64,000 bases of DNA from Asticcacaulis taihuensis (GCF_900100255.1 NZ_FMTS01000005.1:186001-250000), one strand, 5' to 3'; shown: positions 15,506-24,691, counted from the stretch's first letter. Notes: generated by a model from the sequence alone, not told the origin. Made by a program: numbers and translations.

Positions 15506-17680
15506 TTACTTATCCATCAGCTTCTGCATGAAGTAGGTGTAGTCGATGGCATAACGACGAGCGCGTTCCGGCAGGTTGGAGGCCGCCGCGTGGCCGCCTT
15601 CGGTGTTCTCATAATAGTAGAACGGCAGGCCCATTTCTTCAAAGAGGGCCGCCATCTTCCGGGCATGGACCGGGCCGACGCGATCGTCCTTGGTCGAGGT
15701 CTCGAACAGCGGTTCCGGATAGGCGACACCGGCTTTCACATTGTGATAGGGCGAGATGCCGCGCAGGAAGGCGCCTTCGACCGGATCGTTCGGATCGCCA
15801 TATTCGCCCTGCCAGGAAGCGCCGGCCGACATCTTGGTATAGTTGACCATATCGAGCAGCGGCACCTGCACATCGACCGCGTTCCACAGGTCCGGGCGCT
15901 GGGTAAGCTGCACGCCCATCAAAAGCCCGCCATTGGAACCGCCCATGATGCCGAGGTGGCGCGGCGTGGTGATCTTTTTGGCGATCAGATCCTCGGCCAC
16001 GGCCTGGAAGTCATTATAGATATTCTGGCGCTTGGTCTTCAGGCCGGCTTCGTGCCAGGCGGGGCCGAATTCGCCGCCGCCGCGGATATTGGCCAGCACG
16101 AAGGCGCCGCCCTTTTCCAGCCACAGCTTGCCGATGGTGCCGGAATAGTAGGGCGTCGAAGAGACTTCGAAACCACCATAGGCATTGAGGATGGTCGGCG
16201 TCGTTCCGTCGAGCGGGATGTCCTTCCGCGCGATCAGGAAATAAGGCACCTTCGTGCCGTCCTTCGAGATGGCCCAGAATTGCTGCACCTGCAAGCCATC
16301 GGCATTGAAGCGCGCGGGCGAGGTCTTGATCTGCTCCACCGTACCGGCCGCCGCATCGACATTGAGCAGTGTGTTGGGGATCAGGAAGGAGGAGACGCTG
16401 ACCAGGACGCGGTCGCTCTGGTCGTCGGTCGAGACGATATCGAGCGCCGAATTGGCCGGCAGGTCAAGCTTCTTCGCCGACCATTTACTGCCGCTGTAGT
16501 CATAGCTCCACACCTCGCCGGTGACGTTGGACAACAGCGACAGGATCAAGCGATCTTTCGTCTGGCTGATGCTCTCTACCGACTGATGGGCGTCCGGCTG
16601 GAAGAGCAGGGTGGGCTCCAGGTGCGACGGATCGGTCAGTGCCTTCGCCAGATCGAACACCAGCACGGCGCCGGTCTTGAAAACCGTGCCCTTGGCCGAG
16701 GTCCAGTCCTCTTTCAGGCTGTAGATCGCCTGCCCCTTCATATAGCCATTGAAGTTCGACGATGTCGGCAGGGGCAGTTCGACCGCCTTGTCACCGGCGT
16801 AGAAAAGCTGCTGGCTATGGAAGAAATCGAGGCCGCGATAGGCATAATCCATGACATATGTGCCATCAACATCGCGCAGCACGGTGCGGCCGGCGCTGAC
16901 GTCTTGCTTGGTGCCGCGATAGATTTCGACTGCCTGGTCGAGCGGCTGGCCGCGCTTCAACACCTTGGTGATGTAGGCGTAAGAGGATTCAGTAACATCA
17001 CCCGGCGTCCACTCGCGCGTGACATAGAGCGTATCGGCATCGCGCCAGGTGACGCTCTGCTTGCCTTCGGGCAGTCCGAAACCGCCGATGATGAAGCTTT
17101 TCGTCGTGATATCGAACTCGCGCACGATTGTGGCGTCCTTGCCGCCGTCGGATAACTCGATCAGGCAGCGCGTATAGTCCGGCGCCAGGCAGTTGGCGCC
17201 TTCATAGACCCAGTTCTTGCCTTCGGCCTTGGAGAGCGCGTCGATATCGAGGATGGTGTCCCACTGCGGCGTGGCGGACTTGTAAGACTCCCAGGTCGTC
17301 TGGCGCCAGATGCCGTGGGTGTGGTCGCTATCCTGCCAGAAGTTCTGCACCAGACCCTTGTGGGCGAAGGTCGGGTAGGCGATGCGGTCGGTGGCCTGGA
17401 GGATAGCGAGGGCCTCCGCCTGATTCTGCGCAAAACGCGGGTCTTTGGAAAGTTTGTCGATGGTGGTCTGGTTATGCGCCAGCACCCATTTCATGGCCTC
17501 GGCGCCATCGATCTCATCGAGGAAGGCGCGCGGATCGGGCGCATCTTTCGGCGCGGTATTGGGATTGTCGGCGACGGCCTTGGCAACTGTGGTCATGGTC
17601 TCTGCGTGCAGGGTAAAGGGAGACAGGGGCAGCGCAAACAGCGCCGTTGTCACACATAGCGATTTCAGGGAAATTTGCAT
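15506..17680 (-). CDS. Prolyl oligopeptidase family serine peptidase (S9), exported
   Basis: A 724-residue enzyme with a Sec signal peptide (MQISLKSLCVTTALFALPL, cleavage near HAET), so it acts in the periplasm or outside. The N-terminal 400 residues form the beta-propeller that limits access to large substrates. The C-terminal alpha/beta hydrolase domain carries the S9 nucleophile motif LGIMGGSNGGLLMG, then an Asp in STKDDRVGPVHARK and the catalytic His in NTEGGHAAA. The length agrees with the family. These peptidases cleave short peptides after proline; exported members in Caulobacterales and Xanthomonadales are thought to help use peptides. It is convergent with the paralogous pair and has its own upstream region. 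Confidence 0.9.
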   Translation of the reverse strand: MQISLKSLCVTTALFALPLSPFTLHAETMTTVAKAVADNPNTAPKDAPDPRAFLDEIDGAEAMKWVLAHNQTTIDKLSKDPRFAQNQAEALAILQATDRIAYPTFAHKGLVQNFWQDSDHTHGIWRQTTWESYKSATPQWDTILDIDALSKAEGKNWVYEGANCLAPDYTRCLIELSDGGKDATIVREFDITTKSFIIGGFGLPEGKQSVTWRDADTLYVTREWTPGDVTESSYAYITKVLKRGQPLDQAVEIYRGTKQDVSAGRTVLRDVDGTYVMDYAYRGLDFFHSQQLFYAGDKAVELPLPTSSNFNGYMKGQAIYSLKEDWTSAKGTVFKTGAVLVFDLAKALTDPSHLEPTLLFQPDAHQSVESISQTKDRLILSLLSNVTGEVWSYDYSGSKWSAKKLDLPANSALDIVSTDDQSDRVLVSVSSFLIPNTLLNVDAAAGTVEQIKTSPARFNADGLQVQQFWAISKDGTKVPYFLIARKDIPLDGTTPTILNAYGGFEVSSTPYYSGTIGKLWLEKGGAFVLANIRGGGEFGPAWHEAGLKTKRQNIYNDFQAVAEDLIAKKITTPRHLGIMGGSNGGLLMGVQLTQRPDLWNAVDVQVPLLDMVNYTKMSAGASWQGEYGDPNDPVEGAFLRGISPYHNVKAGVAYPEPLFETSTKDDRVGPVHARKMAALFEEMGLPFYYYENTEGGHAAASNLPERARRYAIDYTYFMQKLMDK

Positions 17681-17851
17681 CGGGAGGAGCCACCTTTTTC
17701 AGACGCTTAAGATTGCGAATGAAACTAGCGGCTTTCCGCAACTTGGCAAGCTTGGGCAAGATTACAAAAGAGTCATGATCGCCTTTGAAAAAGTACTTTA
17801 CAAAATAAAGTTCTTTAGTCATTTATGCTGACACCTTCAAAGGAGCCGTTC

Positions 17852-18445
17852 ATGTCCACCCTGTCCCTTACCAACGAAACGTCATTCGATGCTTCCCAGC
17901 CGGCCGTCATGGAAGGCGGCATGACCTTCTGGGCGGGCCTGAGCTTCGGCACGGCCAGCTTCGTGCAGTATCTCATTCTCTCCGGTCATATCACCCTGCC
18001 GCATCCGGCCCTGATGGGCGTGCTGTGGATGGCGGCTGCTATTGCCTTTGTGCTGTTCGGGATCGTCTTCAAGGTCGGCAGCGACCGCCTGATGCTGCAA
18101 CAGCCGGCGGTCCGGCGTTTTCGCGCGGTCTGGGGTACGCTGATCCTCGGCGCCGCCGTAGTGATTGCCGCCCTGATGATCATGATGGTCAAGTTCGGTG
18201 CCGCCGCTAATGCCAGCTTCATCATCTCGCCGATCGCCCTGTCGGTCTATGGCGTCGGCTGGCGCGTGGCGGGGGTGATGACCGGCAAATCGTGGCCGAA
18301 ATGGCTGTCGCTGGGGGCTTTCGGCACGGCGATCGGCCTGGCGCTGCTGGCTGGGCGGCCCGAACAGTCGCTGGCCTATGCCGCCGCCCTTTTTGTCTTT
18401 GCCATTCTGCCTGGCCTGTCGCTGCTGCTGCGTCCCGTTAACTGA
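17852..18445 (+). CDS. Polytopic membrane protein, first of a paralogous pair
   Basis: A 197-residue protein with six hydrophobic spans. The start at 17852 follows an AAAGGAG ribosome binding site; an earlier in-frame ATG at 17825 lacks one. The segment MTFWAGLSFGTASFVQYLI near residue 28 matches LFWAGLLYGLAAIGQY of the next protein, and the last two spans also correspond, so the pair arose by duplication. No transport or enzyme motif is seen. It leads an operon that ends in a winged-helix regulator, an arrangement common for small membrane proteins with a cognate regulator. Function unknown. Confidence 0.8.
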   Translation: MSTLSLTNETSFDASQPAVMEGGMTFWAGLSFGTASFVQYLILSGHITLPHPALMGVLWMAAAIAFVLFGIVFKVGSDRLMLQQPAVRRFRAVWGTLILGAAVVIAALMIMMVKFGAAANASFIISPIALSVYGVGWRVAGVMTGKSWPKWLSLGAFGTAIGLALLAGRPEQSLAYAAALFVFAILPGLSLLLRPVN

Positions 18446-18466
18446 TCCGAACAAGGAATAACCCCC

Positions 18467-19066
18467 ATGTCCAACCTGCAATCCGATATCGATTACATGA
18501 AATCCCTGGCCGAGGCCGGTGGCAAGGGGCCGCTCAGAAACGGCGCCACCCTCTTTTGGGCCGGTCTGCTCTATGGCCTCGCCGCTATCGGTCAATATGC
18601 CATGATCGTGGGTTGGCTGCCGAAATCCGGCGCGGTCTCGGCTTTTATCTGGTTCGGCGCCAGTATCATCTTCGGCATCATTGCCACGGTCTTCTGTTTT
18701 GACCGCCTGCGCATAAAGGGATCGGTCAGTAATCGCGCCACGGCCTCAGCCTGGTCGGCGGTCGGCCTGGGGATCGTCGCCTTTCTGATCAGCGTGGCGG
18801 TGATTGCCAATATCTACCAGAATTTCGAGCCGCTCTCCTATCTGATCGCCCCGGTGATCCTGCTGTTTTACGGCATGGGCTGGTGGGTCAGCGCCCAGAT
18901 GTCGGGCCTGGGCTGGCTGAAACTGATCAGCCTGGGCAGTTTTGTCGCGGCGCCTGCGGTTTCCTGCCTGGCCGGGCAGCCGGTCCAGATGCTGGCCTAT
19001 GCCGGCTGCCTGTTTCTCTTCGCCATGGTGCCGGGCCTCGTGCTGATGCGCGCTGAAAAGGCGTAA
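18467..19066 (+). CDS. Polytopic membrane protein, second of a paralogous pair
   Basis: A 199-residue protein with six hydrophobic spans and a polar N-terminus of about 25 residues. The start has a good ribosome binding site (AAGGAATAA). It begins 21 bases after the preceding gene and ends four bases before the winged-helix gene, so the three are one operon. Similar topology and shared motifs with the upstream neighbour, including the WAG-x-YG-x-A-x-QY turn in span 1 and the G-x-GW-x-V segment (GMGWWVSAQMSGLGW versus GVGWRVAGVMTGKSW), show common ancestry. It may form a heteromeric complex with that neighbour. No function can be named. Confidence 0.8.
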   Translation: MSNLQSDIDYMKSLAEAGGKGPLRNGATLFWAGLLYGLAAIGQYAMIVGWLPKSGAVSAFIWFGASIIFGIIATVFCFDRLRIKGSVSNRATASAWSAVGLGIVAFLISVAVIANIYQNFEPLSYLIAPVILLFYGMGWWVSAQMSGLGWLKLISLGSFVAAPAVSCLAGQPVQMLAYAGCLFLFAMVPGLVLMRAEKA

Positions 19067-19070
19067 GGCT

Positions 19071-19379
19071 ATGGGTGACGATTTCAATATCGAGGCCATT
19101 GATGACGTCATCCATGGCCGCCTGCGACTAGGCGTCATGGCTTTTTTGTCGACGGCTGGTTCGGCGGATTTTCCCCTGCTGAAAAGCCGGCTCCAGGCAA
19201 CGGACGGCAATCTGTCGGTGCAGTTGCGCAAGCTTGAAGAGGCGGGCTATGTGCTGATCGAGAAGGCGTTTGTCGGCAAGAAACCCCAGACTACCGTGAC
19301 CCTGACCGATACGGGACGCGCCGCCTATATCGGCTATCTCGACGCCATGCGAAAGCTGATCGCGGATTCGGAAGCATAA
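19071..19379 (+). CDS. Winged-helix transcriptional regulator (MarR-like, HTH_27 type)
   Basis: A 102-residue protein made of little more than one winged helix. It opens with IDDVIHGRLRLGVMAFL, then the helix-turn-helix in FPLLKSRLQATDGNLSVQLRKLEEAGYV and the beta wing EKAFVGKKPQTTVTLTDTG. These features are typical of the short winged-helix family in which the recognition helix contains NLSVQLRKLEEAGY. It lies four bases after the second membrane gene. Such regulators often control their own operon, so it probably senses the same condition as the two membrane proteins; the ligand is unknown. A family B repeat follows immediately. Confidence 0.87.
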   Translation: MGDDFNIEAIDDVIHGRLRLGVMAFLSTAGSADFPLLKSRLQATDGNLSVQLRKLEEAGYVLIEKAFVGKKPQTTVTLTDTGRAAYIGYLDAMRKLIADSEA

Positions 19380-19380
19380 G

Positions 19381-19546
19381 AAAGATACCCCACCACCACG
19401 CCATGAAGAATGGCGCGGTCCCCCTCCCCACCATAGGTGGGGAGGTATAAAAAAGAAGATGGGCATATACCTTACACCTCCCCGCTTGTCGGGGAGGGGA
19501 CCGCACGACCGCAGGGAGATGCGGTGGTGGGGTATCTTGCTTTCTT
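19381..19546. repeat. Intergenic repeat, family B, copy 2
   Basis: The clearest copy of family B: outer arms agataccccaccacc and ggtggtggggtatct are nearly perfect inverts, and they enclose the hairpins ctccccaccataggtgggga and ctccccgcttgtcgggga. It starts right after the winged-helix stop codon and ends about 70 bases before phhA. Confidence 0.85.
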
Positions 19547-19615
19547 TCCCTCACGAAAAAATCATTTCATTGGAAACCAGTTTGGCGCTACACTTCCAAA
19601 AAAGAGGAGGCGCCA

Positions 19616-20479
19616 ATGTTGGATGAAAAGCATGGGATCGTGGGCGGTTATGTGCCCGAGCGCGCCGACTGGACCATCGATCAGGACTGGCACCTCTATA
19701 CGGCCGAAGAACACGCCACCTGGAAGACGCTCTATGAGCGCCAGATGAAGCTGATCCCCCGCCGCGCTTCGCAGCACTATCTCGACGGCCTGTCCGATCT
19801 GCCGATCACCGCTGACGCCATTCCCGATTTCGAGCGCCTCTCCGATGTTCTGGAAAAGCGCACCGGCTGGCGCGTGGTGGCCGTGCCGGGCATGGTGCCG
19901 AACGATGTCTTCTTCACCCACATGGCCAATCGTCGCTTCCCGGCCGGGCAGTTTATCCGCAAATCCCACCAGCTCGACTATCTGCAGGAACCGGACGTTT
20001 TCCACGATATTTTCGGCCACGTGCCGATGATGGTCAATCCGGTGATGGCCGACTTCATGCAGGCCTATGGCGAAGGCGGTCTCAAGGCCATGCGGCTGGG
20101 TGAACTGGACCGCATCGCGCGGCTATACTGGTATACGGTCGAATTCGGCCTGATCGCAGAAAACAACGATGTGCGCATCTTCGGTGGCGGCATATTATCC
20201 TCCTTTACCGAAACCCGGTTTGCGCTGGAAAGCCCTTCGCCCAACCGCATCGGCTTCGATCTGGAGCGTGTCATGCGCACGGATTACCGTATCGACGAAT
20301 TCCAGGAGACCTATTTCGTCATGCCGTCGATCGATACCCTGTTCGACATGGCCAATACCGATTTCGGCCCGATCTATGAGCGTCTGAAATCCGTTCGGGA
20401 TTACGGCCTGGCCGAAGTCCTGCCAACCGATCATATCTATACGCGCGGCACGGGGGAATATCACCGGGCGCTGGCCTAG
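19616..20479 (+). CDS. phhA: Phenylalanine 4-hydroxylase
   Basis: A 287-residue iron- and pterin-dependent enzyme that converts L-phenylalanine to L-tyrosine, the first step of phenylalanine catabolism. The ligands of the non-haem iron are visible: two His in DVFHDIFGHVPM and Glu in YWYTVEFGLI. The opening DYVPERADWTIDQDW-like segment (here GYVPERADWTIDQDWHLYTA) and the RKSHQLDYLQEPD motif are typical of the bacterial single-domain form, and the length agrees. A strong GAGGAGG ribosome binding site supports the start. The partner dehydratase that recycles the pterin cofactor is encoded about 3 kb downstream at 23523. Confidence 0.95.
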   Translation: MLDEKHGIVGGYVPERADWTIDQDWHLYTAEEHATWKTLYERQMKLIPRRASQHYLDGLSDLPITADAIPDFERLSDVLEKRTGWRVVAVPGMVPNDVFFTHMANRRFPAGQFIRKSHQLDYLQEPDVFHDIFGHVPMMVNPVMADFMQAYGEGGLKAMRLGELDRIARLYWYTVEFGLIAENNDVRIFGGGILSSFTETRFALESPSPNRIGFDLERVMRTDYRIDEFQETYFVMPSIDTLFDMANTDFGPIYERLKSVRDYGLAEVLPTDHIYTRGTGEYHRALA

Positions 20480-20532
20480 ATTTGACAGCGCGTCGCGCCC
20501 GTGGTCTGTGGTTGCAAAACGGGAGCAAACAC

Positions 20533-21348
20533 ATGTCCATCCATCGTCGTCACTTGCTGGCCGGCTTTTCAGCGCTCGGCCTTGTCGGCCTGTCCGCCAA
20601 TGCGGCCGCGCTCAAACAGCCCTATCAGAAGATCGGCCTTCAGCTTTACACCGTGCGCGATGCCTTTTCCGCCGATCCGGCCGGCACCCTGCAAAAGGTT
20701 AAGGCGCTGGGCTATGATTATATTGAAACCATATCGTATGGCGGCATGGCGCCGGCGGCGCTCAAGGCAAAGCTGGCGGAGATCGGCCTGACCGCGCCGT
20801 CAGCTCATATCGGCCTTAATGATTGGCAAACCCGCCCGGAAGCCGCGCTGGATGACCTTGCCGCGCTGGGCGCCGACTATGCCGTGCTGGCCTGGATGCC
20901 GCCGGAAGACCGCAAGGACTGGAAGGTGCTCGGCGAAAAAATGAACACATGGGGGGCGCTGGCGAAAGCGCGAAGCTTAAGCTTCGCCTATCACAATCAC
21001 GATTTCGAATTCACCAAAACCGCCGAGGGCGAGATGCCCTATCATCTGCTGCTGGAAAATACCGATCCGGCCCTGGTGAACTTCGAGCTCGATTGCTATT
21101 GGGCCAGTTTCGCCGGTCATGATCCGCTGCATATCCTGCAAAAACATGGCGACCGCATCCGGCTGCTGCACCTGAAGGATAAGGCGGCGGATGGTTCGAT
21201 GGCGCCGGTCGGCGAGGGCACGATCGATTTCGCCGCCATATTGGCGAAGGCCAATGACCTCGGCATCAAATACGGCTTTGTCGAGCATGACAATCCGGCC
21301 GATCCGTGGGCGAGTATCGCCACGAGTATCCAGAATTTGAAGGGTTGA
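20533..21348 (+). CDS. Tat-exported sugar phosphate isomerase/epimerase-like TIM barrel
   Basis: A 271-residue protein starting at ATG 20533 (GGGAG box upstream) with a twin-arginine signal peptide IHRRHLLAGFSALGLVGL cleaved near ANAAA, so it is folded before export. The mature part starts QKIGLQLYTVRDAF, the first strand of the AP endonuclease 2/xylose isomerase-like TIM barrel. Metal ligands fit YHNHDFEF, NFELDCYWA, LLHLKDKA and GFVEHDNPAD, in the order of the family. Periplasmic members of this kind, common in Caulobacterales and Bacteroidetes, are thought to act in sugar processing; the substrate is not evident. It lies 53 bases downstream of phhA, but a functional link is doubtful. Confidence 0.85.
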   Translation: MSIHRRHLLAGFSALGLVGLSANAAALKQPYQKIGLQLYTVRDAFSADPAGTLQKVKALGYDYIETISYGGMAPAALKAKLAEIGLTAPSAHIGLNDWQTRPEAALDDLAALGADYAVLAWMPPEDRKDWKVLGEKMNTWGALAKARSLSFAYHNHDFEFTKTAEGEMPYHLLLENTDPALVNFELDCYWASFAGHDPLHILQKHGDRIRLLHLKDKAADGSMAPVGEGTIDFAAILAKANDLGIKYGFVEHDNPADPWASIATSIQNLKG

Positions 21349-21355
21349 TCCTTTT

Positions 21356-21498
21356 ATCCTCCCCTGCGATGGCGGGGGAGGTGCCACGGCTTGTCCGTGG
21401 CGGAGGGGGCAATTCCACTGTCCGTTTGCCCCCTCCGTCAGCGACACCGGCTCTGCGAGCCTCGCGCTGCCACCTCCCCCGCTATCGCAGGGGAGGAG
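21356..21498. repeat. Intergenic repeat, family A, copy 3
   Basis: Arms cctcccctgcgatggcgggg and ccgctatcgcaggggagga, inner arms ggagggggca and tgccccctcc, and a central hairpin ccacggcttgtccgtgg. It sits between convergent genes, eight bases after the isomerase stop and ten before the GH2 stop. Confidence 0.85.
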
Positions 21499-21507
21499 AA
21501 GCAGGAG

Positions 21508-23400
21508 TTACTTCTCCCCCGCTTTCTTCTGGTAATAATCACCCAGCACGAAAAACGCCTGCTTGCGTTGACCGGTTTCGGAGAGAAGCCCCTTGCGGTT
21601 CCAGCCCTGCTGCCAGGTATTCTGCCGGCGCGGTGAACGGAAGTCCTTTAAGATCCACGGCGACATCCCGGCCAGGAAGGGAATATGGTCGGCCATTTCC
21701 AGCGTCGCCTTGTAATAGCTTGCCTGATAATCCTCGCTGAAACGGTGCTGCTGAGCCGGATCGTGGTAACCGTATTTGGCCCCGGCGCCGAATTCGGAGA
21801 AGATCATCGGCTTGTCATAATCCGAATGCCAGACCGTCTTGCGGACATCTTCCAGCGTGCCGTTTCCGTACCAGCCGTTATAGGTATTGATGCCGATGAC
21901 ATCGAGATAGGCGGCCAGCGGATCCTTGATCGAAATGTCATTGGGGCCGTTGGAGGTGGCAGTGTTCAAAGCCGCCGAAATCAGACGCGAACCATCAAGA
22001 TCGTGCGCTTCCTGCGCCAGGGTGCCGAGGAAGTGATTGCGCGCGTCTGATATCGGGGTTTCGTTGCCCACGCTCCAGATGACGACGGCGGCGCGGTTGC
22101 GGTCACGCAGAATGTTTTCGGCGATCATTTTCTGTGCCGCCTGGAGCGTTTCCGGTCGGGTGAAATTGGCGCTCCAGTAGACCGGGATTTCGCTCCAGAC
22201 CAGGAGGCCCAGTTCATCGGCCATGCGGGTCGTGACTTCGGAATGCGGATAATGCGCCAGCCTGACAAAATTGCCGTGCAGGCCGGTTTTAATCTCGGTC
22301 AGCAGGGCGCGCGAGGCTTCCGGCGTGATGCGGCGTGACGGATCGGGACCGAACTCCTCCTCATGCAGGGAGATGCCGCGCAGGAAAAGCGGCTTGCCAT
22401 TGAGGATGATCTGGCTGCCCTTCACCTCTATGGTGCGAAAGCCGATGCGGTCGCTTAAGGAATCGGCACCCGCGGTTACTCTGACATCGTAGAGGGTCGG
22501 CGTGTCGGGTGACCAGCGTTTCAGCCCGGCCGGCGCCTTGGCCGACAGGCTGACGCGGCCATCGGCGCCGGTGGTGCCCTTCAGCATCAGTTTCAGCGCC
22601 GGTACACTGACCTCCACGGCCTGATCGGCCTTATCAGCGCCCTCAAGCGCCACATCGGCGGCGATGCGGCCATCCTTAGTCAGGCGGATGAAATCGTCGT
22701 CGATATAGGTCTGTGGCGTGGTGACGAGCGTGACATCGCGGGTGATGCCGCCATAGGTTTCCCAGTCGGTGACCGTCGGCGGAATGGTGTCGGGCGTGCG
22801 CGTCGAATCGACCGCGACAACGAGATTGTTATCCTTAGCGCGCAGTTTATCCGTCACGTCGAAGGCGAAAGGGGTAAAGCCGCCTTCGTGCTCGCCGATG
22901 ACCTGACCGTTGAGATAGACCGTCGCGCGGTAATCCGCCGCGCCGAAGCGCAGGAAGATACGCTTGCCATCCGCTGCGGGCGCATCGAAGCGCTTCTGAT
23001 ACCACATCAGGCCGTTATAATAACGTAGCTGCGGATCGTAGCCGATCCACGAACCGGGGATATCGGCCAGCGGCGCGCGGCCCAGGTCGTATTCGTAAAG
23101 CGCGTTGGGATTGTCACGCGATGCCTGCTCGACATTGATATCGGCCCCGCGGGTCTGGCTGACCTTGAAAGGTCGGCCGAGAAAATCGGCCTGGCCATCG
23201 CGGTAGGGATCGACACTGTAATGCCAGGGGCCGGACAGCGAGACGCCCTCACGCCGATCGGCATTCACAAGCACATAGGCTGGCACCAGAGCGGCATAGG
23301 CGGCATTGTCGGCGGGGCTGGCCGGTGCGGCATAAAGCGGTGTTGCCGCAAGCATCAAGGTTGCGATAATGGATGCAAAAACGGGCCGGTTGCGGCGCAT
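21508..23400 (-). CDS. Exported glycoside hydrolase family 2 (beta-glucuronidase-like)
   Basis: A 630-residue enzyme with a Sec signal (RRNRPVFASIIATLMLAATP, cleavage near LYAAPA); the start at 23400 has GAGGAAAT upstream. Domain order follows GH2: sugar-binding jelly roll (residues 55-230, with WYQKRFD and NGQVIGEHEGGFTPF), immunoglobulin-like domain, and a TIM barrel from about 330. In the barrel, FVRLAHYPHSE is the family signature, the acid/base Glu lies in VVIWSVGNETP and the nucleophile Glu in PMIFSEFGAGAKYG. This closely follows beta-glucuronidases, which remove beta-glucuronic acid from oligosaccharides, though galactosidase or other specificity cannot be excluded. It acts in the periplasm, apart from other sugar genes. 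Confidence 0.87.
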   Translation of the reverse strand: MRRNRPVFASIIATLMLAATPLYAAPASPADNAAYAALVPAYVLVNADRREGVSLSGPWHYSVDPYRDGQADFLGRPFKVSQTRGADINVEQASRDNPNALYEYDLGRAPLADIPGSWIGYDPQLRYYNGLMWYQKRFDAPAADGKRIFLRFGAADYRATVYLNGQVIGEHEGGFTPFAFDVTDKLRAKDNNLVVAVDSTRTPDTIPPTVTDWETYGGITRDVTLVTTPQTYIDDDFIRLTKDGRIAADVALEGADKADQAVEVSVPALKLMLKGTTGADGRVSLSAKAPAGLKRWSPDTPTLYDVRVTAGADSLSDRIGFRTIEVKGSQIILNGKPLFLRGISLHEEEFGPDPSRRITPEASRALLTEIKTGLHGNFVRLAHYPHSEVTTRMADELGLLVWSEIPVYWSANFTRPETLQAAQKMIAENILRDRNRAAVVIWSVGNETPISDARNHFLGTLAQEAHDLDGSRLISAALNTATSNGPNDISIKDPLAAYLDVIGINTYNGWYGNGTLEDVRKTVWHSDYDKPMIFSEFGAGAKYGYHDPAQQHRFSEDYQASYYKATLEMADHIPFLAGMSPWILKDFRSPRRQNTWQQGWNRKGLLSETGQRKQAFFVLGDYYQKKAGEK

Positions 23401-23522
23401 GACGATTTCCTCACCTGTTGTTTTGACCAAGGCTATCCGCTTAAGACACCGGTGGCAAGGTGCCGCAGAATTGACTTGCCGCGACGCTTGTCAAATGCCG
23501 CGCCGACGCGCAAGATGTCGTT

Positions 23523-23819
23523 ATGCGCCCTCTACTTTCGACTGATGACCTATCCGCCCTGCCGCAGGATTTGCCCGACTGGACGCTGGAAGACGGCGGA
23601 AAGGCGATTTCGCGTCATCTTAAATTCGCCGACTTCAAACAGGCATTCGCCTTCATGACGCGGGTCGCTGCAGAGGCCGACCGCATGGATCACCATCCGG
23701 AATGGTCCAATGTCTATAATACCGTCTCGATCCGCCTGACCACGCACGATTCCGGTGGGCTGACCAAAAGCGATATTAAGCTGGCCCGGCTGATCGACCA
23801 GGCAGCGTCAGGCGTATAA
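23523..23819 (+). CDS. phhB: 4a-hydroxytetrahydrobiopterin dehydratase (pterin-4a-carbinolamine dehydratase)
   Basis: A 98-residue enzyme that dehydrates the pterin carbinolamine made by phenylalanine hydroxylase, allowing cofactor recycling. The signature [18 protein letters not shown] (residues 56-73) contains the catalytic histidines, followed by [16 protein letters not shown], and the length is standard. There is no clear ribosome binding site at the ATG. The gene is near phhA but separated from it by the isomerase-like gene and the opposite-strand GH2 gene, so the two are not co-transcribed. Confidence 0.95.
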   Translation: MRPLLSTDDLSALPQDLPDWTLEDGGKAISRHLKFADFKQAFAFMTRVAAEADRMDHHPEWSNVYNTVSIRLTTHDSGGLTKSDIKLARLIDQAASGV

Positions 23820-23938
23820 GCTACTCACGCATTTAATTTTTATTTTTCTGCCCGTAGTTCTGGTTCTACCCATTAGTTAGTGATCCCCTGTCTTCAGGGG
23901 TCCGGCGGCGTCTATATTTAGAGGATCACGGAATACCC

Positions 23939-24634
23939 ATGCTCGAAAAGAAAAACACCATTCTGATCGTTGATGACGAAGAAGAAATCCGCAAGATGCT
24001 CAGCATCTTTCTCGATGCGGCGGATTTCAAGGTGTGCGAATGCGATTCAGGCAAGCAGGCCCTGCGCATGAGCGCTTCGGTTCGTCCCGATCTTATCCTG
24101 CTTGACTTAGGTTTGCCCGATATCGACGGCAAGGAAGTCATCACCAAGATCCGCGAATGGTCGAATGTGCCGATCGTCGTGTTGACCGCCCGCTCGGAAG
24201 ATGCCGACGCGGCACCGGCGCTCAATACCGGCGCCGATGACTATGTCACCAAGCCGTTCTCGGCCGAAGTCCTGCTGGCCCGCATCAATGCCAATCTGCG
24301 CAAGTCGGCGGTGAAGGAAGTCGGCGATCCGGAAATCGTGCATGGTCCGATCCGCATGGACCTGGTGCGCCATGAGGTCTTCATCGATGACGAGCGTATC
24401 GGCTTCACCCCCAAGGAATATGACCTGCTGCGCTTCTTCCTGGTCAATCGCGGCCGGATGCTGACGCACAAGCAGATCCTGAAGGAAGTCTGGGGGCCGG
24501 CTCACCTGGAGGATACGCAGTATCTGCGCGTCTATATCGGCCAGGTGCGCGACAAGCTGGAGACCCGTCCGGGCCTGGGCAAGTCGATCGTGTCGGAATC
24601 CGGTATCGGTTACCGCATGGATATGGTCAGCTAA
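23939..24634 (+). CDS. OmpR/PhoB-family response regulator, KdpE-like
   Basis: A 231-residue DNA-binding regulator. The receiver (residues 5-120) has DD in LIVDDEEE, phospho-acceptor Asp56 in LILLDLGLPDIDG, VVLTARS and YVTKPFSAEVLLARI. The winged helix (135-230) has FTPKEYDLLRFFLVNRGRML and the recognition segment LRVYIGQVRDKLE, then GIGYRM. The DGKEVI and LRVYIGQLR-like parts are typical of KdpE. No kdpFABC genes are in view. A KdpD-like kinase without sensor domain is encoded on the other strand at 25097 and is the likely partner. A hairpin (cccctgtcttcagggg, 23885-23900) lies in the leader. A strong terminator follows. Confidence 0.88.
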   Translation: MLEKKNTILIVDDEEEIRKMLSIFLDAADFKVCECDSGKQALRMSASVRPDLILLDLGLPDIDGKEVITKIREWSNVPIVVLTARSEDADAAPALNTGADDYVTKPFSAEVLLARINANLRKSAVKEVGDPEIVHGPIRMDLVRHEVFIDDERIGFTPKEYDLLRFFLVNRGRMLTHKQILKEVWGPAHLEDTQYLRVYIGQVRDKLETRPGLGKSIVSESGIGYRMDMVS

Positions 24635-24659
24635 GTCCTCGCGTACAGCCCGCATAGAA

Positions 24660-24691
24660 ATCCGGCAGGGTATGTCCCTGCCGGATTTTTT
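24660..24691 (+). terminator. Rho-independent terminator
   Basis: Perfect 11-bp stem atccggcaggg/ccctgccggat with a five-base loop and a run of six T. It ends the KdpE-like gene 26 bases after its stop codon. Confidence 0.95.

Noticed and set aside
15425-17155. Open frame of 576 residues on the plus strand
   Set aside because: Antisense to the prolyl oligopeptidase, whose signal peptide and catalytic motifs are clear.
23883-23902. Possible terminator hairpin after phhB
   Set aside because: The stem cccctg/cagggg is short and has no T-run, and it lies in the leader of the KdpE-like gene; it is mentioned there only.
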